A stretch of DNA of 64,000 nt from contig OX465583.1 of NCBI GenBank assembly GCA_950022655.1, positions 33,631,360 to 33,695,359 of the forward strand, in the 5' to 3' direction. Under the pieces are notes generated by a model, which did not search any database, had not been told where the DNA came from, and was given only the letters and a program-made list of their open reading frames with translations. The DNA is from Alentia gelatinosa. Its lineage: Eukaryota > Annelida > Polychaeta > Phyllodocida > Polynoidae. Positions 47,010 to 58,570 of this stretch are shown here, in pieces; positions within the stretch are counted from its first letter, which is position 1; every line of letters starts with the position of its first letter. A program made the translations under genes and the position numbers.

Positions 47010-50000
47010 GTAAGCCTGCAATTAACACTAACGTGTCATCATCCTCTAATTGCCAATTGTCATCCACCAATTAATATGGATGATGCCCCCCAAGGACGCA
47101 TTATTACACTTATCACATTAACTCCTGTACTTGCAGGATATCCTGATGATAAGCTTGTGCTTTACTATTGTAGGCTTGGTGGATGAGTTCCAAGAGCACG
47201 GTATACCCTCAACAACCACATTTTATATTGTTGTATTATTTCCCTAAAAACCCATGTTTTTTTACCGAAAGAGTAATCGCTACAGAGCAAATCGTTGGAG
47301 CTTTAAGATTGATATCAAATGTGTTTTCCATTGTCTTCTGTCTGACATATTAGAGAATAGATTTATCTGTAGATATAGAATTACTCAGTTTAGTTCATAC
47401 CTGGTATTTCCCGTGATTTGTTGCTAGGTTTTACATTATTGTTTACACACACGCACCAGCGATTCACCAAGGATACCATTAGGACACATTTTTTCACTTG
47501 TTTCTACGTTCATTCACATAAAGCACTCTTGGTTTGTTTTCTTTCAGGACCAATCTTTTGGAAAATCAAGAACGAAGGTATTTACCATCTAAATGGATGT
47601 TGTCTAACCCAACACGAATCATCTCACTATTTGTTCATTTTCTTAATGGAACCACTAATTTTCTTCTTAGCATCTAACCAACACGATTTTATTTGTTTGT
47701 ATGAAGTTCCTTCCTAATTATTAGAAGTCGGTGTTTTCCACAACAATGTGAGTACGGTACCATTTACAGAACCTCCACCTACAACCTGATTATATGACTA
47801 TCAATAGATTTGGTCCATTGGTTTAAAGTACACGTTTCGTAGCCCCTGATATACCATACTGATTATATGAAATCAGATATATGTGTCCACATCGGAAGTG
47901 TAGCCATGTTTCTGTTGATTGATTTTTAGCCATAGCTTTAACGTCATCCTGTTGAAGTATCTTGTAATTAGTCGACTACAATATGAATATACCTGCATTC
48001 AGTGACCGTGTATTGTAACGTTGACAATCGGAGTATTAGTCCTTGAAGGTAATAAAGTGATTTTGTGCCAATGTCTGATACATGCTAGTGATTTCATCTC
48101 AAACAACCACTATATTAGAGAATATAAGGTTGTTACATGTTATTTTCGTAAAAAATGGATTAGCATTCAATCTATATCATCTAATATTGGGAAGGACAGA
48201 TTACGGAACTTGATTCCTGATGCAGTCTTTTGCTTATCATATAGAGATCCATCATATCAATACATTGGATTTACTCCAGAGAAGGCCAAACATGGGATAC
48301 AGTATAGCCATTCATATTCTACATGACAAAATATTACTGGATCTTTTTCACCTTTCTAACCGTGGAAGGTCATAGTTGAGAGCCAATAACGTTAACGCAT
48401 ATTTTCATGTATGACTTGATCTCCTAGGGTTGCACAACTAATAACCGGATGCTAATACTAGATCGTTGTTTTCCTCTTTTTTATTTTTCTCAAAAACTTA
48501 ATTCATTCCTTATATCTTCCACTCTTCTATTGTGCCAGTAATATACGTACAAAAAATATGAGATTTAATCGTAATATTCAGAGTAGATCTGATGCGTGGC
48601 TAGGTATATTTATGCTGATAGGTCACAGGTACGCCAGGTAGCGGGGACATGATACAGGTAAGACTGCCTCGGAAGTAATAGGAAATGAGATGGAGTAAGT
48701 AAGAGTGTAAATAACCGAGGAAAGGATGATTCCCAAACAGCTGTTCAGAGCTGCTCACCAAAGGTGGGTTGTGAAGGGTGAGTGACACGTGAAGAGGGCG
48801 TGTATGACAGAGGGGGGATATTGGCGGATATCACCCTGCGTATCCTGAGTCATGGCGAAAAGCTGCGGCTGTTGCCGCTACAGGGCGCCATTAAGTATGA
48901 TGTAGTGTGAGAAGCCTTTTAAGCCAGCAGGCAAGCCGCTGCAAACAGCTCCGACCTCCTCAAACACACATTAAGCTGCGAATCTAATCAAAAGTCGGCC
49001 GGCAAGAGGCGCGATTCACACTTAAAGATGTCTGTTTCCCGTGTCTAATTAGGACGTGATCTCTCCCAGGAGGCTGGGTTTTATTTTATAATATCCACTA
49101 ATTGGTGATTTATTCTCAGCAGAAGTGAGCTTGAGGAAATAGACATGGCTAGAACTAGGTTTCTTATACAACATACGTTTGCTCATTTATTTCCATCTGC
49201 TCCGTATTGAGAAGAGATTTTTGAAGAGGCATCAGTATTTAGGGTAAGATGTAAAATGCCGGTTTCATTTTTTGGGGGCTCTCCGTTTATACGGTTTACA
49301 TGTGGGAACAATTATAAAATTCTGAAATGTGAAATATATTTCATATATCTAAGAGTTTGTTCCCTATCCGAACATTTCGAATTGGACTCATCTCAACACT
49401 ATCTCATTAAATATTTTCAGTAGGATGATCTGGAGCTAATTCTAGTTTGCACCTATTCGGGATGATGGTAACACACGTTTCACGTTCTACATGGTCATTA
49501 TCATGCATTTAAAAATATTCAAGAAGTACAGTGTAAAGGGTATTCAGATTAGTTTAATCAGATATCATATAATATCAATATCCCTTACACTAATCTCAAG
49601 TTATTTCCGCCATTCCCTATCAATTTAGTTGATATTGCCCACGTTATTTTCCCCGAAGGAGCTCATAAATAGCAGGGAGACTGCTGAGCCCTGACAGTAG
49701 CAGTATTCCTGATGTAAAGCCGTTAGTCAAGGACAGTGTCTGACACTGACGGTAATCTGCCTGTGTAGGTCTTAGTGCCGCATCTCCCGCCGCCTACCAT
49801 CAGCTGGAGCTGCCACCATGTACCAGACAGCAGTTACAGATTCCCGTGTCGCAGCCGTCAACAGTTGGCACGGGGTGACCCAACACGTTCGTGCTCTTTA
49901 CAGCTGCTCAATAGTCGTAATGATGTATGGGAGCCGCTCTATGGAGGAGCTTCCAGAGGACTTCCAGAACATTTGAGCTCAAAGTAAAAGCTCGCAGCTT

Positions 50001-50460
50001 GAAGTCGGAGTCTTGCCGTTCGGCCGGTCAGTAGGTGTCAAAGACGTGGCCGGTATGTGATAAATATGCATGCAGTTTATGGTGAATATGTTGCCACCTG
50101 TTTATATCACTAAACACTGCCAAGGCCTGTAAGCCTGTCTTTAGGCAAATATGTGGCATATATGACGATACATGACCTCTCAGTGAAATCCCCAGGATGA
50201 ATAAAAAGATTTTTTTTATGCGGCAGGATCAAAGCCAGTACATATTCGCTGTGTGGTCAACATATAGCCAGTATCTAGCAAGTGCACTAGTCGTAGGTCT
50301 ATAGGTTATCCGTCGCATTTTTCATTCAGCATACCGGTGGTCAGTATGCCTGTGCCATATCTCTAAAATGTGGCAGGTACCTGGTTGATCAGTTTGTAGC
50401 CAGTAAGTGTCAGGTACCTGTTTGTTACGTGGTTAGTACATATCAATTACGCACTCAGAA
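47010..50460. other. Non-coding stretch after exon A, nothing recognised
   Basis: The stretch is mostly A+T-rich. The frames 47418-47717 (+) and 48021-48326 (+) are about 100 residues long without a recognisable domain. A dyad motif lies at 48748-48756. Near 49923 a short frame, MMYGSRSMEELPEDFQ, ends in a stop without a splice donor and was not accepted. Confidence 0.5.
48748..48756. promoter_or_regulatory. Dyad motif GAGCWGCTC
   Basis: Exact copy at the edge of a G+C-richer patch (48720-49020). Confidence 0.5.
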
Positions 50461-50665
50461 GGGGTGGGTGGGGGCTTAGCCCAATGGTTAAGGCATTGAA
50501 CTTGTAATCCCAAAGTTGTAGGACTTTGTGGTATGGAGTCCCACCGCAGCCAAACTTCTCCTTCACCCCTGCAGTGGTAGATATGCTATATAAAAAATTA
50601 TCGTTCTCATCCTATGTCTATATGGTGGGAACTAAAAGATATCTCACCTCGGTAAATGAAATTGA
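50461..50665 (+). repeat. tRNA-derived SINE, 3'-truncated
   Basis: The head (TTAGCCCAATGGTTAAGGCA, CTTGTAATCCCAAAGTTG) and body up to ATCTCACCTCGGTAAATG match the family, then similarity stops with no GACGTTAAA tail. The B box is damaged (GTATGGAGTCCC). Confidence 0.8.
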
Positions 50666-51705
50666 TGTATGTACAGAGGTAAAAATTATCCCGTTGCGCC
50701 TTCTCCTTGTTTTCTGTACAATTCCGGGTAACACAAAAGGACCAGGTAGAGAGCTTCTTGCGCGCCATAAGCCATAGAATGTGCTCTAGTATGGGGAGCT
50801 GCTCTTAGATGGGCCTACCTTCTGTCTTCCAGACACCGTCGTTAATATATCAAACGAAAAAAGTGTCGAGGAATCAGAGAGGTGATGAAACACTCTGTGA
50901 CACTCACATCTACGTTCTTATGATGCATCTGGAGCCGAGGCCGTTTCATAAAACGGTACCCCTGAGTGAAAAAAAACGGCCTTGCTAGTTGCTTACTTCA
51001 CATACTGAAAGTGGAAGCCGTTAGTGTTGAATTACATTTTAATATTTCGAAGTTAGCTCATTTGTAATAGGAACAACATCAGAACAAACTTTTTCCCTCA
51101 AGATGAGTTCTGTATGAATGGGATTTCCACGACTCATTTCAGAGGGAATTTACTTGTCAACATCCACATAATACTCTTTATGAGCTATAAAGGTCCCCTG
51201 CATAATCGAATGACATAGTAAGCTAATAATGGTAGAGGCAGACGATATGCCTTCCAAAAGTCAGCATCAGAGTTGCCGATGGGAAATTACTATGCTAAAG
51301 AAAGTGGTATCCTTTACAAATTTGTTATTTTGAAAGTATCTGAAGACAATGGCCGGATTTCAATCCTACAGGGATTGACCTCTTTTGTAAGGCTTTGTAT
51401 TTGCGCCATAGTTTTGAGGATTCTGCTGAAATTAGTGTTCCTCTTCTCGTGTTAAAAAGACGTTTCTTGGACCTTCAGATCATTCAGAAGTTCAATTTAC
51501 TCGTCATTGTAAGAACCTTTTCTTGCGCATTCAGTGTTATTTCAGCATTGTATCCATACATGGATACAATGCTTGGGAAAGGACAGAAATATAGCATATC
51601 AATGGCGTCTGAACTTCTCATCAGAGATACGAGCCAACTTACGGTCTCTATATATTCATGTATATCTTGAGCCTTCTAAAGAAACTGGTTGCCTTTTATC
51701 CAGGA

Positions 51706-51708
<3 letters not shown>
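50666..51708. other. Non-coding stretch, nothing recognised
   Basis: It contains one dyad motif (50796-50804) and a small inverted pair GGCCGTTT/AAACGGCC at 50939-50981 with an inner CCGTTT/AAACGG hairpin. No gene is supported. Confidence 0.5.
50796..50804. promoter_or_regulatory. Dyad motif GAGCWGCTC
   Basis: Exact copy about 130 bp after the truncated SINE. Confidence 0.5.

Positions 51709-51790
<82 letters not shown>
51709..51790. repeat. (AT)n microsatellite, 82 bp
   Basis: This is an uninterrupted alternation of A and T over 82 bases. It inflates the open frame at 51534-51836 into a run of Tyr-Ile, which is not a gene. Confidence 0.95.
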
Positions 51791-51794
<4 letters not shown>

Positions 51795-53655
51795 TTGTCT
51801 AATACCTGTATTATATCAGTGTTGCTCCACTCCTGATGACATTGATAGAAGAAGTTGTTTCTCAAGAGAGCCCTTAGTAACATCTCACGTCAGTAAGATA
51901 ATATTTATCCTCCCACTGTGCATTCGTAGATTCGCGTCTCTTGTATCTTTGTTGTTCAGCTATTCCTTTGTGATAGTTCCGTCGTATATGATATAGGCTT
52001 CATTTATCTAATAACAGGTTTGGAATCATTAGGGAATATTTACATGAGATTACATCGGGCTTTGATAATATCCATGTGGGTACTTAATATTACTACATAT
52101 TCATTTAATGCCAAGCGTAATTAGTTCCCATGTGCTTTAGATTGCATGGAATCAGATGCTAATGATGATATACAGTCATTGCCCATATTCCGTTTGTCGT
52201 GCAGCCATTGCTCTCAGTCTACGCTCAAAACAGAATGTCTACCAAAAGGAACATCCTTTATTCTAGTCTTCCGCTGGCGATGGAATGGAAAATAGATTTA
52301 AGAAACTATAGACAGGTAATGGAGATTTATTATGCTAGGGACATGTTGATGGCGCCTAGGAATTTCAAGAGAGTCATTCTTGTAAGAGGATTGATTTATC
52401 AACTTTGTGAAGGCCAGTATAATTCTGCTGACGCACATGTCTGCCTTGGCTTCTAGTACAGTCCAGAGCGTTTAATATGGGTAAAATGACAATATTTAGT
52501 TCAATCATATACAGCATTTGTAAAAGATGATATTTTCGAAAATTAAATAGACAGAATTCAAGAGAACTTCATAAAGAATACATGACAGAACTTTCAGGCC
52601 CAAGATTCGAAAATTGTGGTGCCACCTGTCATTTTATCAAAGAACTTTGGCCTGAGGTCATATTTCTGCTTGAATCACAGACATTATAAATAAGCAAGAA
52701 AGACTTGATTTTCCTTCAGTTCTATCTCAGTAAATAATCAGCATAGATATTTCAAATAAAGAGTGATTTGTAGATGAACTACCACAGAATAAAACTGGTT
52801 GGTTATCATTTTGCTTAAATGTTATCTAGAGGTAATTATTGGCAGTTTCTAGCTATGCGATATGCCAAAAATTCAATAATATCAGAAAATCACGTTTTTA
52901 GGGCTCTTTTGGACTCTTTGTCATCTGTCATAATGCTCCTGTATCTCAGGAAATATCTGTCACAGCCTGACAATATAGGCATCATTTTAATTGTCTTGAA
53001 ATAGCTAAGAAGATAGGGTATTAATTTCTATAGGTCATCGTGATAGATTTTTCATTAAATCACTGTGAAGACAGGAAGGTAACATGTTTTAGTGTTTTTT
53101 ACCTGAAAAATTCTGATGTTCAATCTACGACAGGAAATCTTAGCCATAACACACATATACCAAGTATATACTGCCCGATAGGCCCAAGTCTTAGCTTTCT
53201 AACAAGGTTTTGTTTATAAAAATCGCCCTATTATTCACGACACAACAGCGATTTGCCTTTTTCAAGTTATAAAAAACTAGTTTTTTGTCCCATATTAAAC
53301 GCTCAGGACTATAGCACTGTGTGAGTAGTATATACTCCAGTATAGATCGAAACAGTTGTTACAGACGTTCAACTACAGAATCACCTTATTAGATAAGTTC
53401 TTCGAGAATTCTCCGCATCTTTAATTTAAAAAGTATGAGCAGTATGAGGGGATTGAGATTTACTGTGACCAACCAATAATGATAACTGTGTCAGCCTGCT
53501 CACTCACATTACTCATGTAGTCAGTTTTGCCAGTAACCATGGCAAATATGCCATTTATCAGTTAAATGTAAACAAAGTGCGAATGACTTCAGCAAATATA
53601 CCAACCATCAATCTCCTAAGTTTATTTCCGTCTCTGTATTGACACATCTGCGCCG
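51791..53655. other. A+T-rich non-coding stretch with one RFX-like site
   Basis: No gene is supported. The frames 52199-52456 and 52819-53004 (+) have no features. An X-box-like site lies at 53533-53546. Confidence 0.5.
53533..53546. promoter_or_regulatory. RFX X-box-like site
   Basis: GTAACCATGGCAAA matches 12 of 14 positions of GTTRCCATGGYAAC. It is isolated in A+T-rich DNA. Confidence 0.35.
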
Positions 53656-53971
53656 TGTTGGGGTGGGGAGTTAGCTCAGTGTTTAATAACACGTAGCTTT
53701 TAATCCCAGGGTTGTAGGACTTTGCGCGTTCGAGTCCCACTGTAGCCACTTTTCTCTTCGTCCCCATTAGTGGTAGGTTTAATGCTAAATCAAAGGACAA
53801 TCCTTCTCATACCGAGTGTGTGATGTGGGACGTAAAAAAACTTTCACCTCTGTAAATGTAACAGGTCCATCCATCACATAAATTTGATCACCACCCTTAT
53901 GGTGTAAAAGAACCTTGAGAAAGTCGGGAAAGGACCTGTAAAAGTTAACTAGACGTTAAAACGAACAAACA
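53656..53971 (+). repeat. tRNA-derived SINE, full length
   Basis: The head has an A box GTTAGCTCAGTG and an intact B box GTTCGAGTCCC (near 53728), followed by the family body (CAATCCTTCTCATACC) and tail (GTAAAAGAACCTTGAGAAAG, then AGACGTTAAAACGAACAAAC). Both internal promoter boxes are the best preserved of the four copies. Confidence 0.85.
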
Positions 53972-54784
53972 TCTGCACCGTGGGGGATAGAAATAGGTTC
54001 TGGTAGAACTTTTGGCTGCTGTTTCAAGCTTCGATTTACATTTCTGATATTTACTTGATCAGACATATTGCCGCATTAAGGAGAACTCTAGCAATGGACT
54101 TTCTATTACTGAGTCTCGAGAAAGCCATTGCTCTAATCGCTTGACTTGACAGAACGCCTTAGGACGCCAAAGGTGACGTAGGCAACCTTCTCTAAATGGT
54201 AATACTGATTACCTCAAAGAAAGCGGGATCCCTAATTGATTAGCCCAGAACAAAGGATCAATAGTAGCGGATTAGGGCAGTTTACCCTTCTCCATTGTCC
54301 CGGAATGGGGCAGTCGTGCTTGTTGTTGTTGGAGTGGATAGCAGCCACCAGAGGAAGGCAGATCTACGGGCCACCAGACCACACGCCCAGCCAGTTCTGA
54401 GGCGGTCGTAACGCGGGAGGCGTGCTTTCTTCTATAGCAGCGGGAAACCATCCCACTGGAGGCAATCATCATGGATATCTAATAACTAGCGGACACCCAT
54501 CGATTTCCTCCAGGCATTAGACGTGCGGCCCCACGAACCTCACAGAAAAGACTTGCCCTTTTCCCGGGAAAATTCGCCTCGCAAGTCCTCCCACCCCTCT
54601 ACTCCCTGATCTCATCCACCATCTTACCTTCCATCCAACGCGTAGGGCTTTGGTACTGGGCTCCGCGTCAGCATTTTGCTTTGTTTGGGTGTCAGCGGGT
54701 GATGTGTGGGTTTTGCTGGCGAGTCTGGCTGCTGGGTGGGTGAGAGGAGGGGGTTGGGTACTTGCTCGGTTTAGGTTTATGATT

Positions 54785-54798
54785 AAACCAGGGGGCAG
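54785..54798 (+). promoter_or_regulatory. CTCF-like site (weaker)
   Basis: AAACCAGGGGGCAG matches 12 of 14 consensus positions. It lies 67 bp from a dyad motif. Confidence 0.4.
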
Positions 54799-54864
54799 TG
54801 CCACAGGGACCTGCTGTCATAGAGCGTCGATAGCCAGCGCACTACCAAAACTGGGACACTACGC

Positions 54865-54873
54865 GAGCTGCTC
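54865..54873. promoter_or_regulatory. Dyad motif GAGCWGCTC
   Basis: Exact copy with CG on its left and GT on its right, in a G+C-rich island. Confidence 0.5.
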
Positions 54874-56254
54874 GTGGCATTCTGCTCGCGGTTTATAGCA
54901 GCGGCAGTGGTCATTCAATGGCTGCAGGTCGAGGTTAATGGGCCGCTTGTTGATGAGGACTGGTTATGACCGACCACCAACAGCACCAACTGCTCTGTGC
55001 GCGCCGAGTTAGCCAGGGACTGCGGCGGCAAGGGCACTTGCCCTTTTCAGAAGGCCCTTCAGTGAGTTGCTCACTGTTGGAGAAGGCGCCAGATGTTTGG
55101 CCGGGGAATTCTCGCGTTAGAGCCCCTTCCATGAGTCCATCCATCGCGCTTCCTATCGATTGATACCATGTGTAGAGCACCTCACTCTATAATACCACCG
55201 GCGGACGCCACGCTATCACTACAGTGAGCACCTCTTGTGAGGCACTTGTATGACACGCCAGCTTCTGACGGGTGCACCCGCTGACACTGTCTGCATAGTG
55301 TACAGCTGCTTACACTCATGTTTATCAGCGTAGGTTCCGCCTTTGTGGACCGCTTCCATGAGGCTTAATTGTCATGCACACCATTGCTTTCTCTTTATGT
55401 TTACACACTGGGAGCACCCCATGAGAAGAAAACAGTAAGGGCAGCGGGAGGATAAATGAAATGTTATTTAGTTGTAGAGGAAGAGCGACGCCAAATATGA
55501 CGAGATGCTCGCCAGTGAAATGTGGATACCTTGATTGAGCACGTGACCCCGCATAGCACCTGCAGCCCAGCAGTCAATGGTGGCAGTATACCCGTCAGTG
55601 TATGTGAGGGGACCATACTGTCACCCACCGCTCTTTTTACGTGATGTTTATTCATCTAATGACACCTTCATATTAAGTTAATGAAGTATCTCACCCCCTG
55701 AAGCCCCATCAGGACCAATGGTTGCATCGCCAAACGCCTACATATAACCACCCACCATCACTCATCTCCCCCACCACAAACACAGTACACATCGATCTGT
55801 GTATATGCTTCTGGAGGGCCAATTAACCCTACAATAGCCAACTTGGCTTTGGGCCTGGAGCAAACAAAGCCTATGGGGGTTGATATCTTTTCTTCTGACC
55901 CTGCAGGGGGTGCTTGGTGATTAATAGGCCGCTGGTACATGGCTCGGATGAACTGTTCAGCCCTCCAGGGCACTGTGCCTCCACGTCGGAACAATCAATA
56001 AAGAGGGCAGAGGTGGCAGGAGGAACCTCCAGTAATGAGAACAAGTCCGGATTTCTTATTCAGGTAGCCAGGAGAGTTGTGAAAGACACTTGGGGCTGAG
56101 GCCACACTGGAGATGTGTTGGTATACATATATATCATGGAGCTCTATGTATGTGTGTAGTAGGTAGGGGACCCGCATCAATTATGATGGGGAAATCACGG
56201 TGGAAGAGGAGATTGGGAGGAGAGTGAGGGTTTCTCTATTGGCGACTGTGGGTG

Positions 56255-56268
56255 CCAGCAGGGGGCGG
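56255..56268 (+). promoter_or_regulatory. CTCF-like site (perfect consensus match)
   Basis: CCAGCAGGGGGCGG matches all 14 positions of CCASYAGRKGGCRS and is flanked by TG and TA as in typical sites. It lies at the edge of a G+C-rich island. Confidence 0.55.
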
Positions 56269-56572
56269 TAATGTGAACGTGGCGTGTGCTTGGAGAGTGG
56301 CGCAGCGTCGCGCTGCGCTGACAGGTGGCGGGGCAGGAAGCCGGCAGTGTCTCCAACAGCACGCCGCCGCCACGAGGAGCAGGAGGCCCCCGTCCTCCAC
56401 GGTCCAGTCTACCGGAGCCACGCCCCGCCCGCCCCCGCCCTGCAGCCACTCGTACCCGCCTACCGCAGCCACAGCGCCGGGCTTCCTGTGCGAGTCTGGC
56501 CGTGCTGCTATCTCTAACAGGATAACTCACTGACGTCTGTATGTCTCTACGTGGCGGCGCCGATATGAGCGA

Positions 56573-56593
56573 GAGCAGCTCAGAGAGCAGCTC
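56573..56593. promoter_or_regulatory. Two dyad motifs GAGCWGCTC 12 bp apart
   Basis: Exact copies at 56573-56581 and 56585-56593 at the 3' edge of a G+C-rich island that starts with a perfect CTCF-like site. Confidence 0.55.
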
Positions 56594-58034
56594 GCGGTGG
56601 CTTTTGGAGGCGTGACCCGCGCAGCACATGGAGGCAAGACAGCGTGCGCCTGGGCAACGTCGTGTCTCTCTGTTTGTGTTTGGGCTGGCGTAGAAATACT
56701 ACAGCCGGGGGAGTATACGTTATGGTCATAGTTCACAGCACACCTGCGTGACGTTGTGGGAGTACTCTGTCTGTATCACATGTGATGTCAGGATATTTTG
56801 TGGGGGCTTCTCACGAACATACAACAGGAGAGTATCTACGCGAAGGGAAAAATGCAACAAGTGATTTGAAGATTGCCTGCTAATTTCCGGACGGCCCCAG
56901 AACATGGATTGCAAGTAGAATTGAGCTAATTGCTCTTTAGAATTGGTATTGTTATCTTGGATTGTGTCCTTCCGCCACATTGAAGAGGGATATCTTACTC
57001 ACTCACTAACCGAACTTGGACTAGGAAGCTTTATACCTGCCAATGCGTTCCAGGAGTAATTACTACCTGGAGTTCCTCTAGGACCAAATATATTTCAAAC
57101 TCATATTTGTTGCATAGATATTTTGAACCTCCAAGTAATGTTCAAAAAGAATATTTGTAATTTTCAAATACCTTTAGAAATGAGGATATTGATAATTTGA
57201 AAAGTGTAAAAAGGAAATTGTCCGTTCCTGTGTTATTTCTCACTTGCTGTTTTATTAATCCCTTACTTAGCTGTATCTCATCAACTGCAGTTCAGTTTAC
57301 TTGAAAACTTTAGGAAGTTAATCAAGTCATTTCGCCAAGGAAAATTCCTCTAAACAGAGCAATAGTGAACAGTGAATATCACGTGGAATTAAACCAGACT
57401 ATTTCGCGTTAATTTTAAGAACGTCGCCAGTGAAAACTAGCATTTTGTGTAGGGCGGCATGTTGCTCCTACTTTAATTAAGGCTGGAGTAATGAAGACGA
57501 CATGGGGGAGTGAGCTGGGGCTGGGAGAGTCGTCAATGCTAACGAACTGCTCCCGTTGAGGACGGGTCAACCATACGTCTCCGCGGTCACGGGCCCCGGC
57601 GGTTTCCAGCTGAGCAATCCCGTCTTTTCCCTTTCTCCGATGGAGGTCACACTGACGTCACAGAAGATCATCTGTATGCGAGGCTAATCCAACCTCCAAC
57701 CTGGCCCCCCCACCTGGTTTCTGTCTGTGCGTGACACCTGGTCCCCGACTGGGTTCAGCTTTAATTCCAGTCACATAACTCGCCCCTGAGACCAATAGCG
57801 ATACCCAAACATGAATAGGGCATTCATTGTCGATTACCACGGTATATTGCTATTCACGATGCAGTCGTTGTAAGCATACAGCAATATTTGACACTAGGCT
57901 TATATTGCTTATTGACTCTACAGCCTACGCTTTGTGATCTGGTGGTGTATCTTGAATGTTAGAGCGTTGCCTACATCTGGCACTTAGCCTGCTACAATAT
58001 AGACACAGCTGAGGGCCGGACGACGAGTTGATAG

Positions 58035-58043
58035 GAGCTGCTC
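58035..58043. promoter_or_regulatory. Dyad motif GAGCWGCTC upstream of exon B
   Basis: Exact copy 465 bp before the ATG of candidate exon B. It is the last copy in the window. Confidence 0.5.
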
Positions 58044-58469
58044 TCCACCTGCTCCTGCTCGCTGGACGAGATGTTACCGGCGCGGGCCCCGCCTAATAGG
58101 CCATTAAAGGCTTACCCCACATCTCCACCTCGGCGTAGCCTTCTTGGTAAAAACCTTTACGCTGACGTTCTCTTCTTGTTGACCTTGCCACGCGTATAAA
58201 CACGGCATCTGACTGGAATCACCAATCGGGGAACATCACTTAGGCTGTGTGAGTTCTATGTATGCTCGAACCACAGACATCGACATGGACCTGTTTCTGA
58301 TTGGCGCCATATGCCATTGAGGTACAGAGAGTTAACTGTGAAGACCACCTTGTATTTTATTTAACGCCAGAAAGGATGTCTCCAGATAATGTGAATTGCC
58401 TCGTCAGAGATTGAAGTAGCAGGCCTGAAAGTCAGGAGCCACTCGCTGAGCTTGATAATAACATTTGAG

Positions 58470-58497
58470 TGACTCAGACACCACACTAATCACGTCA
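58470..58497. promoter_or_regulatory. AP-1 site and CRE-like site before exon B
   Basis: TGACTCA at 58470-58476 is the AP-1 consensus. TCACGTCA at 58490-58497 is a one-base variant of the CRE palindrome TGACGTCA. They lie 14 bp apart, the second ending just before the ATG at 58500. Activity is an inference. Confidence 0.35.
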
Positions 58498-58499
58498 TC

Positions 58500-58570
58500 A
58501 TGCGTCCGTTCTACGAATCCTCCAACACTACACTCACCCAGGAACTTATGGTGCTCGTTCTTATGCTCGG
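58500..58570 (+). CDS. Candidate alternative first coding exon B
   Basis: An ATG at 58500 (A at -3), with an in-frame TGA at 58470, opens a 23-codon frame MRPFYESSNTTLTQ... ending ELMVLVLML plus GG, followed by a strong donor CGG|GTGAGT at 58571. The phase is 2, as for exon A and the X11 exon. Its C-terminal ten residues align with those of exon A: identical at E, L, L, L and G, and hydrophobic elsewhere except a Ser/Val position. I infer a second alternative first exon of the same downstream gene. A dyad motif lies 465 bp upstream, and AP-1 and CRE-like sites lie immediately upstream. Confidence 0.4.

Larger units (their letters stand above)
53972..58034. other. Non-coding stretch with G+C-rich islands at 54500-54900 and 56230-56640
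   Basis: Both islands carry CTCF-like sites and dyad motifs. Open frames on both strands in both islands (for example 54517-54804 -, 56195-56629 -, 56252-56533 +) reflect high G+C content, and none shows a domain. A frame at 56566-56616 (+), MSESSSESSSRWLLEA, contains the paired dyads but lacks a convincing donor. Confidence 0.5.

Noticed and set aside
46629..47021. 130-residue minus-strand open frame
   Set aside because: It lies over candidate exon A on the opposite strand, where the plus strand has start, stop and donor signals.
48880..48898. CTCF-like CTACAGGGCGCCA, also inverted near 42315
   Set aside because: The core spacing is wrong for CTCF; the shared AGGGCGCCATT may be chance.
49923..49980. 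Short plus-strand peptide MMYGSRSMEELPEDFQ as another alternative exon
   Set aside because: It ends in a stop codon and no GT donor follows in frame; a second frame over the same bases is equally open.
51534..51836. 100-residue open frame
   Set aside because: Its second half is the (AT)n tract read as Tyr-Ile repeats.
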